Positions 43,567-52,706 are shown, counted from the stretch's first letter. The stretch: 64,000 bases of DNA from Thalassospira sp. HF15 (GCF_011806525.1 NZ_JAAVKI010000009.1:1-64000); one strand, 5' to 3'. Notes: generated by a model not told the origin, from the sequence alone. Translations and numbers: made by a program.

Positions 43567-44070
43567 TTATTGCTGCTCAAGACTGTCCTGCGTTTTCTGA
43601 TCAACACTCAGTTGCTCTTCTTCCTCGGCAGTCAGCTCTTCATCCATTGCTTCCAGAAACAATGCTTCCGACAACGGCTCAAAAAACCGTTGTTGATAAA
43701 ATTCGGGAGCGTCCACTTGCATTGGCGCTAGGTTTGGCGCTGTTTGAACAACAGCATTTGCACGAACAACACTCTGCTCTTCCCCCCGTGCTGCTACAGA
43801 CGCAGTCAGATCCAGTTTGGCAAGCTTGTTACCACTCACAACACCAGCTTCAGGGTCAACCGAAGTAATCGCGTAGCCAAGATCGAGCATTACAGCCAAT
43901 ACCGCGCGATAAACTTTCGGCTGATCGTCAGTGTCATACACACGACTCTGGATCGAGCGCATTTCTAGCGCGCTTTTTTGACTTAAGATGACTTCCTGTG
44001 TGGTTTGGCAGGCACCAAGAGCAAGAACACCGCAGATCAGGAAAACTATCTTCAGATGTCTGGAAATCAT
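43567..44070 (-). CDS. Paralogous lipoprotein B of the five-lipoprotein operon
   Basis: A 167-aa lipoprotein with lipobox ALGAC. It has the shared LEMRSIQSRVYDTDDQ block, MLDLGYAITSVDPEAGVVSG, and the C-terminal FYQQRFFEPLSEALFLEAMD, then a tail of about 25 acidic and polar residues (ELTAEEEEQLSVDQ) not seen in the paralogues. Its ATG overlaps the stop of gene A, so translation is coupled. Confidence 0.78.
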   Translation of the reverse strand: MISRHLKIVFLICGVLALGACQTTQEVILSQKSALEMRSIQSRVYDTDDQPKVYRAVLAVMLDLGYAITSVDPEAGVVSGNKLAKLDLTASVAARGEEQSVVRANAVVQTAPNLAPMQVDAPEFYQQRFFEPLSEALFLEAMDEELTAEEEEQLSVDQKTQDSLEQQ

Positions 44071-44633
44071 AGCGTATGCGCCTCCAAGAATAGGCTTTCC
44101 GAAAGACGATCAAAGAACTCCTGATATATTTCTTGGTCTTTGATTACCTCTGCGCGCCAGAGCAGTCCTTGGTTATTTGTAATGTGTCGATCAAAAATCA
44201 CCCGCACATTTGAACTGCCACCTGGTGCCTCACTCACCAGCAATGAAACATTGATCTTCTGACTCTCGTCGTAAACGACCTGATGATAAGAACCTGCCAA
44301 ACCCGCCAATATCGCAAGAAATACCTGTCCAGCCACTTCCCCGGTTTCGACTGCGTCCCTCTCCTTTGAGGCAGCGAGAACACCATAACCGCCCGAGGAG
44401 GCGGTGACATTAAAGCCCAAGTCCTGCAAGGTTGCAGCCGATGCGGCAACAATACGTTTGGCCTCTAGAGTATCAAAAGAACGTTGCTGAATCGCACGGA
44501 GAGATACTGTTGTTTCGCCCTCATCAAGAGGTGGTGCCCCGATTTGCATTGCGTATTCGTTGTGCGTCACACATGACGCAAGCATCAGAGCACACAAGAT
44601 CACGGTTCCCGCTCTGCCTGCAAACTTCTTCAT
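44067..44633 (-). CDS. Paralogous lipoprotein A, first gene of the five-lipoprotein operon
   Basis: About 188 aa from the ATG at 44633 (AGGGGG upstream). Lipobox LASC. The signature TVSLRAIQQRSFDTLEAKRI and AATLQDLGFNVTASSGGYGV precede an insertion absent in the paralogues, with a hydrophobic piece (QVFLAILAGLAGSYHQVVYD). The C-terminus is IYQEFFDRLSESLFLEAHTL. I remember similar sequences annotated only as hypothetical or lipoprotein. It is probably the first gene because the region beyond is occupied by gor on the same strand with its own terminator. Confidence 0.78.
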   Translation of the reverse strand: MKKFAGRAGTVILCALMLASCVTHNEYAMQIGAPPLDEGETTVSLRAIQQRSFDTLEAKRIVAASAATLQDLGFNVTASSGGYGVLAASKERDAVETGEVAGQVFLAILAGLAGSYHQVVYDESQKINVSLLVSEAPGGSSNVRVIFDRHITNNQGLLWRAEVIKDQEIYQEFFDRLSESLFLEAHTL

Positions 44634-44823
44634 ACCGTTTCCCCCTGAAAACCGGAAACCATACCCACCATAATCGAGCAACAGACTAAAGCAGATTTGA
44701 ACATCTGGCTCAACAACTCTGACAAGAACAAACGACAGATTTCCTTGTGATAATTGCAACAATATTATTCACGACAGGATTTACTATCCTCAAGGAGGGC
44801 TGTTTTCGCAATTGATCTGAACG

Positions 44824-44856
44824 AAAAAGGCGGAGCCAATTGACTCCGCCTTTTTC
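44824..44856 (-). terminator. Terminator after gor
   Basis: GGCGGAG (44829-44835) pairs with CTCCGCC (44844-44850) around an 8-nt loop, with A5 before and T5 after. It lies about 60 bp past the gor stop and upstream of the lipoprotein operon, insulating the two. Confidence 0.88.
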
Positions 44857-44914
44857 TCTTGTGAGCAACCAGGGTAAGACAACCGCCCCCTAAAGATGAA
44901 GCGATATGAACTAC

Positions 44915-46276
44915 CTAATCCGCAACCGCGAAGCGCATGGTGACGAATTCCTCCGCCGCCGACGGATGAACCGCAACGGTCTGATCGAACTGGGCCTTGG
45001 TTGAGCCCATGCGGACTGCAATGCCGATGCCCTGAATGATTTCAGCCGCATCCGGGCCAACCATGTGCGCGCCCAGCACCACATCGGTGGTTTTATCGAC
45101 AATAAGTTTCATCAGGGTTTTTTCATCACGGCCCGAAAGCGTGTGGCGCATTGGCTTGAAGGTCGATTTATAGATTTCGACATCCTTGCCTTTATCGCGT
45201 GCTTCTTCCTCTGTCAGGCCAACAGTGCCAACCGGTGGCTGGCTGAAAACAGCAGTCGGGATGGCCTGATAGGACATTGACCATGGCTTACCGCCATAAA
45301 CCGTATCGGCAAAGGCCATGCCTTCCTTGATCGCAACCGGGGTCAGTTGCACGTGATCGCGCACATCACCAACGGCATAAATGTTGGGCACGCTGGTCTG
45401 CAGCCCGGCATTGGTTTTGATGGCACTTCTGTCATTGAGTTCCACACCGGCCTGCTCAAGGCCCAGACCATGGGTTTTGGGTTCGCGCCCCGTGGCAAAC
45501 ATGATGGCATCGACTTCCTGATGGCCACCGCCGGTCAGCGTCAGAGTCAATGAACCGTCATCATTCTTCTCAATCGCCGTGACATTGGTATTCAGGCGCA
45601 GATCAATGCCCTTTTTAACGATCTCCTCGGCCAGATGATTGCGGATATCATTGTCAAAGCCGCGCAGGATCTGCTCACCGCGATAGAACTGGGTTACGTT
45701 CGCGCCAAGACCAGCGAAGATACCGGCAAACTCAACCGCGATATAGCCGCCCCCCACAACCGCGATCCGTTCGGGCAGATCTTCAAGATGGAAGGCCTGA
45801 TTGGAAGAAATCGCATGTTCGATGCCCGGAATGTCGGGCATCACCGGCGTCCCGCCAACAGCAATCAGGATGCGCTCGGCCGTGACCGTCTTGCCGCCAA
45901 CATCAAGGGTATGAGCATCCTTGAGAACCGCACGGTTTTCAAACAGTTCGACATTTGAGCCGGCCAGAAGCTTTTTATAGATGCCATTGAGACGATTGAT
46001 CTCGGCATCCTTGTTGGCGATCAGGGTCTTCCAGCTAAAGCTGGGCTCGCCCGGAAGGGTCCATCCATAGGCTGATGCGTCTTCAAAATCCTCGGCAAAG
46101 TGTGCGCCATAGACCAGCAGTTTCTTGGGCACACAGCCGCGGATCACGCAGGTCCCACCGACCTGACTTTCTTCGGCAATGGCGACCTTTGCGCCATATC
46201 CCGATGCGACACGGGCGGCACGCACGCCCCCCGATCCGGCACCGACAACAAACAAATCAAAATCATAGTCCGACAT
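44915..46276 (-). CDS. gor: Glutathione-disulfide reductase
   Basis: About 453 aa from the ATG at 46276, with AGGA 9 bp upstream; the open frame extends farther into the mobile element but that part lacks similarity. The FAD motif GAGSGGVRAARVAS, redox-active pair C43/C48 in GGTCVIRGCVPKKL, NAD(P)H-binding VVGGGYIAVEFAGIFAGLGA and the C-terminal dimer interface with VHPSAAEEFVTMR (catalytic His-Glu) are clear. It reduces GSSG with NADPH in the cytoplasm. Trypanothione or mercuric reductase is excluded by the C-terminal and active-site pattern. Confidence 0.96.
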   Translation of the reverse strand: MSDYDFDLFVVGAGSGGVRAARVASGYGAKVAIAEESQVGGTCVIRGCVPKKLLVYGAHFAEDFEDASAYGWTLPGEPSFSWKTLIANKDAEINRLNGIYKKLLAGSNVELFENRAVLKDAHTLDVGGKTVTAERILIAVGGTPVMPDIPGIEHAISSNQAFHLEDLPERIAVVGGGYIAVEFAGIFAGLGANVTQFYRGEQILRGFDNDIRNHLAEEIVKKGIDLRLNTNVTAIEKNDDGSLTLTLTGGGHQEVDAIMFATGREPKTHGLGLEQAGVELNDRSAIKTNAGLQTSVPNIYAVGDVRDHVQLTPVAIKEGMAFADTVYGGKPWSMSYQAIPTAVFSQPPVGTVGLTEEEARDKGKDVEIYKSTFKPMRHTLSGRDEKTLMKLIVDKTTDVVLGAHMVGPDAAEIIQGIGIAVRMGSTKAQFDQTVAVHPSAAEEFVTMRFAVAD

Positions 46277-46466
46277 GCGGAAATTCCTGTTTTGGGTCAA
46301 TTGACAACATGGCGCCAAATGTAGGGCGAATTTGCCAAGAGTCGAGGCAAAACCCGGTAATATCGGCGTAAAAATTGTGTGATGCAGGCTATCACAGTGG
46401 CTCAACACACCTTGGTGACAAAGATACCAACGGGCGTTAGCATTTTTAAACTTTCGCCCTATATGA

Positions 46467-46735
46467 TTAGGGTCAGGACCCATTAATTTGGTTTAAATGG
46501 TTCACCGAATTTGTGCGGATACGCGAAGCAAAACCGCAGGAAGATATTTATCTTTCAAGGTTTTACGACAAAGTAGCCCGTGCAAATCCGGTTAATCCGA
46601 AGGACAGACGTTATATTTGCAAACTCCTGCGTCAAACCCCTTGGCCGGGATACCAGCCCACCCTGCGGGCTTTTCCTTGGGTTTTACAAATATAACGTCT
46701 GCCATTTAAATCAAATTAATGGGTCCTGACCCTAA
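46467..46735. mobile_element. MITE-like non-autonomous element with 34-bp terminal inverted repeats
   Basis: Left end 46467-46500 and right end 46702-46735 are inverted copies of 34 bp differing at one position; the outermost bases are TTAGGGTCAGGACCC. An inner inverted repeat, CAGACGTTATATTTG at 46605-46619 and CAAATATAACGTCTG at 46687-46701, touches the right end. A GCCC/GGGC hairpin followed by TTTT lies at 46655-46674. The flanks hold TA at both borders, so a TA target duplication is possible. The interior has only a 60-codon frame (46513-46695). No transposase is present, so it would be mobilised in trans. Confidence 0.8.
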
Positions 46736-46778
46736 AAAGACGCGATGGGGATTGCGACAACTTGATAGGATTTTATCC

Positions 46779-47198
46779 ATGAACGACCATATCCACGGTC
46801 AGGATGCGTCTTTTGACACGGCACCGCGCTACACTGACGAGCGCGGCGGGAACACGGCCCTTGTTTGCTATGGGCTGATGATCGCAACCCTGTTTACGGC
46901 GTTTGCCACAGGCTTTATCGCGCTGATTGTGTCCTATATCGCGCGTGAAGACGACAATCACTGGACCAACAGTCACTACACATTTGTGATCCGCACATTC
47001 TGGATCAGCATTCTCTACGCCATTATCACCGGGTTCTTCTTTGTTGTGATCGGCTGGGTACCGCTGATTGGCTGGGCCTTTATGGGCCTGATGGGGCTTT
47101 ACACCACCGCCTGGTTTATCGGGCGCAATGTGATCGGGCTCTTGCGCGCGCTTAACGGGCGTCCGATTGACAACCCGCAAAGCTGGTTCTTTGGCTGA
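46779..47198 (+). CDS. DUF4870-like small membrane protein
   Basis: A 139-aa protein starting MNDHIHGQDASFDT. Three hydrophobic segments (LVCYGLMIATLFTAFATGFI, FWISILYAIITGFFFVVIG, and a C-terminal helix) and the motif SHYTFVIRTFWISILYAI resemble DUF4870 membrane proteins. AGGA lies 8 bp before the ATG. An upstream in-frame ATG lies inside the mobile element and is not favoured. Function unknown. Confidence 0.72.
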   Translation: MNDHIHGQDASFDTAPRYTDERGGNTALVCYGLMIATLFTAFATGFIALIVSYIAREDDNHWTNSHYTFVIRTFWISILYAIITGFFFVVIGWVPLIGWAFMGLMGLYTTAWFIGRNVIGLLRALNGRPIDNPQSWFFG

Positions 47199-47311
47199 TT
47201 GCCTGAATTCAGGTGCAATCGGCAACAAGCTGTTTTGTCCGATTGCACCGGACTCCCCGGCCCGCTAAGGTTGGCCGATATACAAAACTGGATACGGACA
47301 GGGGTTTAACA

Positions 47312-48760
47312 GTGGCGTCGTCTGCGCAAGGGTCTGGCGATAAAATGCGCTGGGAAGATCTTCTTTCTTCTCATCGGCTTGAATTCAAGGATGGCAAAAT
47401 TCGCCTGCCCGAAGGTGCCCCCTATCCGACACCGGATGGCCGAAGCCCGTTTCAGATTGATGTCGACCGGGTGATTTTTTCATCCTCCTTCCGCCGTCTG
47501 CAAAACAAAACGCAAGTACATCCCCTTTCGGAAAATGATCATGTCCATACCCGCCTGACCCACACGATTGAGGTCGGCTCGGTCGGACAATCATTGGGCC
47601 TTATGGCCGGTGCGCATATCGTCAAGAACCTGCCAAAGGAATCGGAAACGACGGTGGCCGATATCGGCTATATGGTTCAGGCAGCCTGCCTTGCGCACGA
47701 TATCGGCAACCCTCCATTCGGCCATTCCGGCGAAGACGCCATCAATGAATGGTTCACCACATCGCGCCTTGCCAAGGATGAACTGACATCGCGCCTGTCA
47801 GGGCCGGAGCTTGAAGACCTGCGTCATTTCGAAGGCAATGCGCAAGGTTTGCGCATCATCAGCCAGCTTGAAATGAAACGCTTTGACGGTGGGCTTAACC
47901 TGACCTACGGCACGCTTGGCAGCTTTATCAAATATCCGCGCAGCACCTCTGTCCCCGATGCGCGCCGCAAGGAATACACAGGCCTTAAAAAACCCGGCTA
48001 TTATCAGGCAGAGCGCGACATTGCGTATGCAATTGCACGTGTCTGCGGCCTGTCACCGCTTGAAGGATTTGATGGCGCATGGCGACGTCATCCGCTGGTC
48101 TACCTGGTCGAGGCGGCTGATGATATTTGCTACTCGGTTGTCGATCTGGAGGATGGCTGGGAATTGGGTTGTGTGAGTTTCGAGGAAGTCGAACGCGCGC
48201 TCGCGCCGATTGCCCGTCATCCGGAAAAATATGATGGCGATGCCGAACAACGCTGGAAAGATCTGCGTGCCGAGGATTGGTATGCGGAAAAATCCGAAGA
48301 CGACAGGATTGGTTTCCTGCGTGGCAAGGCGATTGGCAATCTGGTCAAGGCCGCTGTTGATGCCTTCATCGAACATGAAGATGCGTTGCTTGCCGGAACC
48401 ATCGAAGGCGATCTTCTGGCAAATACTCCGCTTGGTCCCTATGCCAAGGCGTGCAAGAAACTCGCCGTACAAAAGATCTATAATGCGCCGCATGTCCTGC
48501 CGATTGAAATGGCCGGGTTTGAAGTCATCAATGGGCTGCTTGATAGCTTTGTGCGCGCGGCAATTGATATTGACGAGCATAAAAATCACGGCAAACGCCT
48601 GCCGCCACAAGCGGACCGCATCGACAAGCTTTTATCCGGCAAGCTGATGGCAGCCCCGGACCTGTATAGTCGCCTGATGCGGGTCATGGATTATATTTCC
48701 GGCATGACAGACCGCTATGCGGTGACGCTATTTCGAAAGCTTCAGGGCATTACGATCTAA
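47312..48760 (+). CDS. dgt: Deoxyguanosinetriphosphate triphosphohydrolase-like HD protein
   Basis: About 482 aa from a GTG at 47312 with AGGGG 7 bp upstream. The HD core is visible as SSFRRLQNKTQVHPLSENDH, HTRLTHTIEV and CLAHDIGNPPFGHSGEDAIN, where the paired His/Asp bind metal. It hydrolyses dGTP to deoxyguanosine and triphosphate, regulating dNTP pools. VYLVEAADDICYSVVDLED and the C-terminal helical part match dGTPase type 1. A perfect terminator follows. Confidence 0.92.
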   Translation: MASSAQGSGDKMRWEDLLSSHRLEFKDGKIRLPEGAPYPTPDGRSPFQIDVDRVIFSSSFRRLQNKTQVHPLSENDHVHTRLTHTIEVGSVGQSLGLMAGAHIVKNLPKESETTVADIGYMVQAACLAHDIGNPPFGHSGEDAINEWFTTSRLAKDELTSRLSGPELEDLRHFEGNAQGLRIISQLEMKRFDGGLNLTYGTLGSFIKYPRSTSVPDARRKEYTGLKKPGYYQAERDIAYAIARVCGLSPLEGFDGAWRRHPLVYLVEAADDICYSVVDLEDGWELGCVSFEEVERALAPIARHPEKYDGDAEQRWKDLRAEDWYAEKSEDDRIGFLRGKAIGNLVKAAVDAFIEHEDALLAGTIEGDLLANTPLGPYAKACKKLAVQKIYNAPHVLPIEMAGFEVINGLLDSFVRAAIDIDEHKNHGKRLPPQADRIDKLLSGKLMAAPDLYSRLMRVMDYISGMTDRYAVTLFRKLQGITI

Positions 48761-48795
48761 CAAAAAACCCGGCCAGATGGCCGGGTTTTTTGTTA
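48758..48795. terminator. Strong bidirectional terminator between dgt and cysH
   Basis: A perfect 13-bp stem AAAAAACCCGGCC with GGCCGGGTTTTTT around an AGAT loop lies between convergent genes. Confidence 0.92.
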
Positions 48796-48809
48796 AAGCC
48801 TGATTGGGC

Positions 48810-49553
48810 TTAGATAATGTAGTGAATGCCGCATTCGGTTTTGTCCTGCCCGGCCCAACGCCCGGCACGGACATCGGTCGTGTTGGGGTCAACACGTTCG
48901 GTGCAGGGCATGCAGCCAATTGACAGGAACCCTTCGGCCTGCAGCGGATGACGCGGCAGCGCGCGATGTTCAAAGATGTCATCGATGTCTTCGCGCTGAT
49001 AGCCCGCCAGCGGATTGATCTTGATGCGCGATCCTGCCGGTTCAATTACCGGCAAAGCATCACGTTCCCCACCATGGAAACGTTTGCGCCCCGTCAGCCA
49101 GGCATCATAGCCTTCAAGCGCGCGCTGAAGCGGCTCCACCTTGCGCAAATAGCAGCATTTCGGCACATCGGAGGCGAACAACATCCCGTCAGGGTCCTCG
49201 GCCTTAAGCTTCTTTTCGTCCGGACGCATAATCTTGATGTTGGTCAGGCCCAGTTGATCAACCAACTGCTCGCGATAGGTATGGGTTTCACCAAACAGTT
49301 TCCGGGTATCCAGAAAGATCACCGGCAAGTTCGGATCAACTTCCGCGACCAGTGCCAGAAGTGCCGCGGCCTCGGTCCCAAAGGACGAGGTCATGGTGAT
49401 GCGACCATTGAACTCTTCGTGCACCATCGGTTCGATCAGCGACACACCTTGAAGGTGACCATATTGATCAAGCAGACGGGCAGCGCGATCGTTTGCTTCC
49501 TCAACAGACATGGAGCCGCCGGTGACGATGTCTTCTTCGCGCATGACATTCAT
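48810..49553 (-). CDS. cysH: Adenylyl-sulfate reductase of the CysH family ([4Fe-4S] type)
   Basis: About 247 aa from the ATG at 49553, with GGAGG 8 bp upstream. The catalytic cysteine is C241 in ECGIH. Two cysteine pairs, C133/C134 (KCCYLRKVEPL) and C214/C217 (GCMPCTE), are the ligands of the [4Fe-4S] cluster that marks APS-using enzymes rather than the E. coli PAPS reductase. It reduces activated sulfate to sulfite. The ATG overlaps the stop of the upstream siroheme gene (ATGA), linking sulfite reductase cofactor synthesis and sulfate activation. Confidence 0.93.
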   Translation of the reverse strand: MNVMREEDIVTGGSMSVEEANDRAARLLDQYGHLQGVSLIEPMVHEEFNGRITMTSSFGTEAAALLALVAEVDPNLPVIFLDTRKLFGETHTYREQLVDQLGLTNIKIMRPDEKKLKAEDPDGMLFASDVPKCCYLRKVEPLQRALEGYDAWLTGRKRFHGGERDALPVIEPAGSRIKINPLAGYQREDIDDIFEHRALPRHPLQAEGFLSIGCMPCTERVDPNTTDVRAGRWAGQDKTECGIHYII

Positions 49554-50110
49554 GGCAGCCACCTCCGCTGATCGATGTATTCATCGGTCTTGCGCAGAAG
49601 GGTTTGCATATCAGCCCCGTCGGCCTTCCATTTCTCACGCTGTTTGGACAATTCACGCAGACGTTGGTCCCAGCTTGGCACCAGCCATTTTTCAAGGGCG
49701 CGGCGGATCCGACCGGCAAGACGCGGGCTGTGGCCGTTGGTCGACACCGTGATCATCAGATCACCGCGCTGAACGCGCGCGGGTGACGAAAAATCACAGT
49801 ATTGTTTTACGTCCTCGACATTGGCAATCGTACCGACGGCCTTGGCAGTGGATGCCAGCTCAGCTGCCTTTTTCAGGTCAATGTCGATGATAAACATGAT
49901 CGAGGCCGCATTAATATCGGCCGAATTCGGCAAATAGCGCTGCAACCGGTCACCGGCCTGATCGACCAGTTCGGGTATCGGGTCTTCAGAATAGACGGTG
50001 ACGTATTTTGCCCCATCACCGTCAAACTGGCGCAAACGGTTCAGGGTGGCCTGACCGTTGCCAACCAAAGCGACCGAAAGTCGCGTCAGGTCCAGATTGA
50101 TGGGAAACAT
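49550..50110 (-). CDS. Siroheme synthase N-terminal domain (precorrin-2 dehydrogenase/ferrochelatase)
   Basis: About 186 aa from the ATG at 50110, with GAGGA 6 bp upstream. The chain begins FPINLDLTRLSVALVGNGQA, an NAD-binding pattern, and has FSSPARVQRGDLMITVSTNG and SPRLAGRIRRALEKWL, the CysG-N/Met8 signature. It oxidises precorrin-2 and inserts iron to make siroheme for sulfite reductase. The methyltransferase domain of fused CysG is absent. An AT-rich region upstream (50153-50260) holds the promoter. Confidence 0.9.
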   Translation of the reverse strand: MFPINLDLTRLSVALVGNGQATLNRLRQFDGDGAKYVTVYSEDPIPELVDQAGDRLQRYLPNSADINAASIMFIIDIDLKKAAELASTAKAVGTIANVEDVKQYCDFSSPARVQRGDLMITVSTNGHSPRLAGRIRRALEKWLVPSWDQRLRELSKQREKWKADGADMQTLLRKTDEYIDQRRWLP

Positions 50111-50363
50111 CGTCGATCCTCGAGTAGCGGGTTTCTCTCTATTACCCATCACTATGAGTGTGGTTATTTATTTATTCAATACATTTTTTATGTGTTTTAT
50201 CTTTAAATAACATAAATTATTTGTGGTTATTTGCCCACCCCGCACTGATCCATTTGCCCCGACCTTCGCGTAAAGCTTTTTCTGCAATTCTTGCAAAATC
50301 GCCCTATATTGGGCCAAATTTCAAAACCCGTCCGACAGAAGATACCGACAAGAGAGCGTCCAG

Positions 50364-51419
50364 ATGTCCAGCAGTGCCTCCCCCGCCCTGTCCGAAGTCA
50401 GCCTTGCGCAACCACAGGCCAACAAGAACGTCGCCATCTGGCTGTTTTCCTGTGCGGCGATGGTATTCATCATGGTGGTGATCGGTGGATTGACGCGCCT
50501 GACAGAATCCGGGCTTTCCATTGTTGAATGGCGGCCCTTCACCGGTATCATTCCGCCGATGAATGAAGCGGACTGGCAGGCGCTGTATATCAAATACAGC
50601 CAGTATCCGGAGTTTCAGAAAATCAACGCCTGGATGTCGGTCGAGGATTTCAAATCGATCTTCTGGCTGGAATTCATCCACCGCCTTTGGGGACGGCTGA
50701 TCGGGGTGGTGTTCTTCATCCCGTTCGTCTGGTTCCTGGCGAAAAAGTCAATTGACCGCGCCACCAAGTGGAAGCTCTGGGGGCTGTTCATCCTCGGTGG
50801 TCTGCAAGGCCTGATGGGCTGGTACATGGTGATGAGCGGTCTGGTCGATCGCCCGGATGTCAGCCAGTATCGCCTGACTGCTCATTTCGGACTGGCACTG
50901 GTGATTTTCATCGCGCTGCTTTGGGTCGCGTTGCAACAGCTTAGCCCACGTATCGCAACAACCGCATCTTCAACGCGCGCGTGGCAGTTATTGGGCCTGA
51001 TCGTGTTCACCGCCCTGTCCGGGGGCTTTGTTGCCGGCCTCAATGCCGGGCATGTTTACAACACCTTCCCTCTGATGGATGGACAACTGATCCCTGATGG
51101 CCTGTTCGTGTTTGATCCGGCCTGGCGGGCCCCGTTTGAAGATCACATGACAGTTCAGTGGGATCATCGCTGGCTGGCAAAGCTGACCTTTGTGATGGTA
51201 CTGATCTTCTGGTGGCGGGCTGGCAAATGGGACCTCACCGCCAATCAACGCTTTGCCACCCATCTGGTCCTGCTTGCAGCCTGCCTTCAGGTTACCCTTG
51301 GTATTTCAACGCTTCTGAGTGTTGTATGGCTGCCACTTGGTGTGGCGCATCAGGCCGGTGCAGTTGTCTTGGTTGGTACTGCAACCTATGCGGCCTACAA
51401 ACTGCGTAACGCCGATTAA
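50364..51419 (+). CDS. ctaA: Heme A synthase (COX15/CtaA type)
   Basis: A 351-aa membrane protein with about eight transmembrane helices. Family motifs: VIGGLTRLTESGLSIVEWRP, LEFIHRLWGRLIGVVFFIPF, GGLQGLMGWYMVMSGL, ALSGGFVAGLNAGHVYNTFP, and MTVQWDHRWLAKLTFV. The histidines within the HR and H-containing helices bind heme. It oxidises the methyl group of heme O to heme A for cytochrome c oxidase. Length is normal for the alphaproteobacterial form. It has its own promoter region upstream. Confidence 0.96.
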   Translation: MSSSASPALSEVSLAQPQANKNVAIWLFSCAAMVFIMVVIGGLTRLTESGLSIVEWRPFTGIIPPMNEADWQALYIKYSQYPEFQKINAWMSVEDFKSIFWLEFIHRLWGRLIGVVFFIPFVWFLAKKSIDRATKWKLWGLFILGGLQGLMGWYMVMSGLVDRPDVSQYRLTAHFGLALVIFIALLWVALQQLSPRIATTASSTRAWQLLGLIVFTALSGGFVAGLNAGHVYNTFPLMDGQLIPDGLFVFDPAWRAPFEDHMTVQWDHRWLAKLTFVMVLIFWWRAGKWDLTANQRFATHLVLLAACLQVTLGISTLLSVVWLPLGVAHQAGAVVLVGTATYAAYKLRNAD

Positions 51420-51437
51420 GCTGAGAAGCCGCCGGAC

Positions 51438-52706
51438 TTAGTCATCTGATCGATGCAGCGCCTTGCGGATGCGGTGCATCGAGAACCAGATTGCGCCCAG
51501 CACCAGCGGCACGGCAACCCCGGTGGCAACCCGGTCATTGATCGGGACGCCGGTATCCTTGATCGCCTTGAACAGATAGCCCAACAACCCGACCGCATAA
51601 TAGGTGATGGCGGCAACCGACAGCCCTTCGACGGTTTGTTGCAAGCGCAGCTGCAATTTCACGCGCCGATCCATACTGGCCAGAAGATCACGGTTTTGCG
51701 CTTCAAGCAGGATATCAACGCGGGTCCGCAACAGGTTGTTGGCACGCGCAACACGCTTTGACAGAACTTCCAACCGATCCCCGATATTCTGGCAGGTCCG
51801 CATGGCCGGGGCCAATCGACGTTCGAGAAATTCGGCAATCGTTTGCATGCCCTCGATCCGTTCTTCGCGGAGTTCGCCCAACCGGGCCTGAACGATGCGG
51901 TAATAGGCGCGCGCCGCGCTGAAGCGGTAATTAAGTGACGCTGCCATTTCCTCTGTCTGGGCGGCAAGGTCGGTCAGTTTCGCCAGAGTTTCTTCATCGT
52001 TGGTCTGGGTCTTGCTGGCCATTTCAGCGGTAATTTCCGACAGGCGGGTATCAATTTCCGAAACCTTTGGCGTCGCGGTATGCGCCAGCGGGAAGGCAAG
52101 CAGGGCCATCATACGATAGACCTCAATTTCCTTGAGACGCTGCACCAGACGCCCGGCCTGAAGATGCTCCAGGCCGCAATCCTTGATCAGGATACGGCCA
52201 AACCCGTCACCATGCAGGCGAAAATCTGTCCAGACCTGTGCGGTGCCCCCCAATATCCGGCTTCCCGTCAGGCCGTTATGATCAAACAGCCGGGACAGTT
52301 CATCTTCGCCACGGTCGGCCTTGTCGACAACGATGTGCAAGCCAACCAGCAACTGTCCGGGGGTTTCATCCAGCCAGTCACGCGGCACAAGATTGATCAC
52401 CGGGTCATCAAACGGATTGTCGAACGGTTCGGTCCGCTTGAACACATACACCGTGAATTCCGCATGCCGTTCCCAGATCACGGAAAACCCGTCACAGGCA
52501 GCTTCAAAATATTTCTGATCTGCAGCTGGTGGCGTCAGGCTATAGCGTTTGCAAAATGCGGTGAAATGATCGCGCACCGCCTGATCAAGGTCTTCGCCCG
52601 TTTGAAAGGCAAGGCAAGAACAGCGTGCCGGACTCGTCACCCCGCCAAATGGCCGGGCATGGATTTCATTATGAAGGGCGACGCGCTGGGGATGTTCGAC
52701 AAACAT
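51438..52706 (-). CDS. DUF3422-family membrane-anchored protein
   Basis: About 422 aa from the ATG at 52706 (a GTG 6 bp upstream is an alternative). It begins MFVEHPQRVALHNEIHARPF, the DUF3422 hallmark, followed by a long mid-region and a coiled-coil segment (YYRIVQARLGELREERIEGM to LEVLSKRVARANNLLRTRVD), then two hydrophobic C-terminal helices near 360-410 and a basic tail. Function is unknown in the family. It is convergent with ctaA, 18 bp apart. Confidence 0.9.
   Translation of the reverse strand: MFVEHPQRVALHNEIHARPFGGVTSPARCSCLAFQTGEDLDQAVRDHFTAFCKRYSLTPPAADQKYFEAACDGFSVIWERHAEFTVYVFKRTEPFDNPFDDPVINLVPRDWLDETPGQLLVGLHIVVDKADRGEDELSRLFDHNGLTGSRILGGTAQVWTDFRLHGDGFGRILIKDCGLEHLQAGRLVQRLKEIEVYRMMALLAFPLAHTATPKVSEIDTRLSEITAEMASKTQTNDEETLAKLTDLAAQTEEMAASLNYRFSAARAYYRIVQARLGELREERIEGMQTIAEFLERRLAPAMRTCQNIGDRLEVLSKRVARANNLLRTRVDILLEAQNRDLLASMDRRVKLQLRLQQTVEGLSVAAITYYAVGLLGYLFKAIKDTGVPINDRVATGVAVPLVLGAIWFSMHRIRKALHRSDD

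Noticed and set aside
46513..46695. 60-codon frame within the MITE-like element
   Set aside because: It spans an internal inverted repeat and a hairpin, and no transposase or other domain is visible, so I do not call it a gene.
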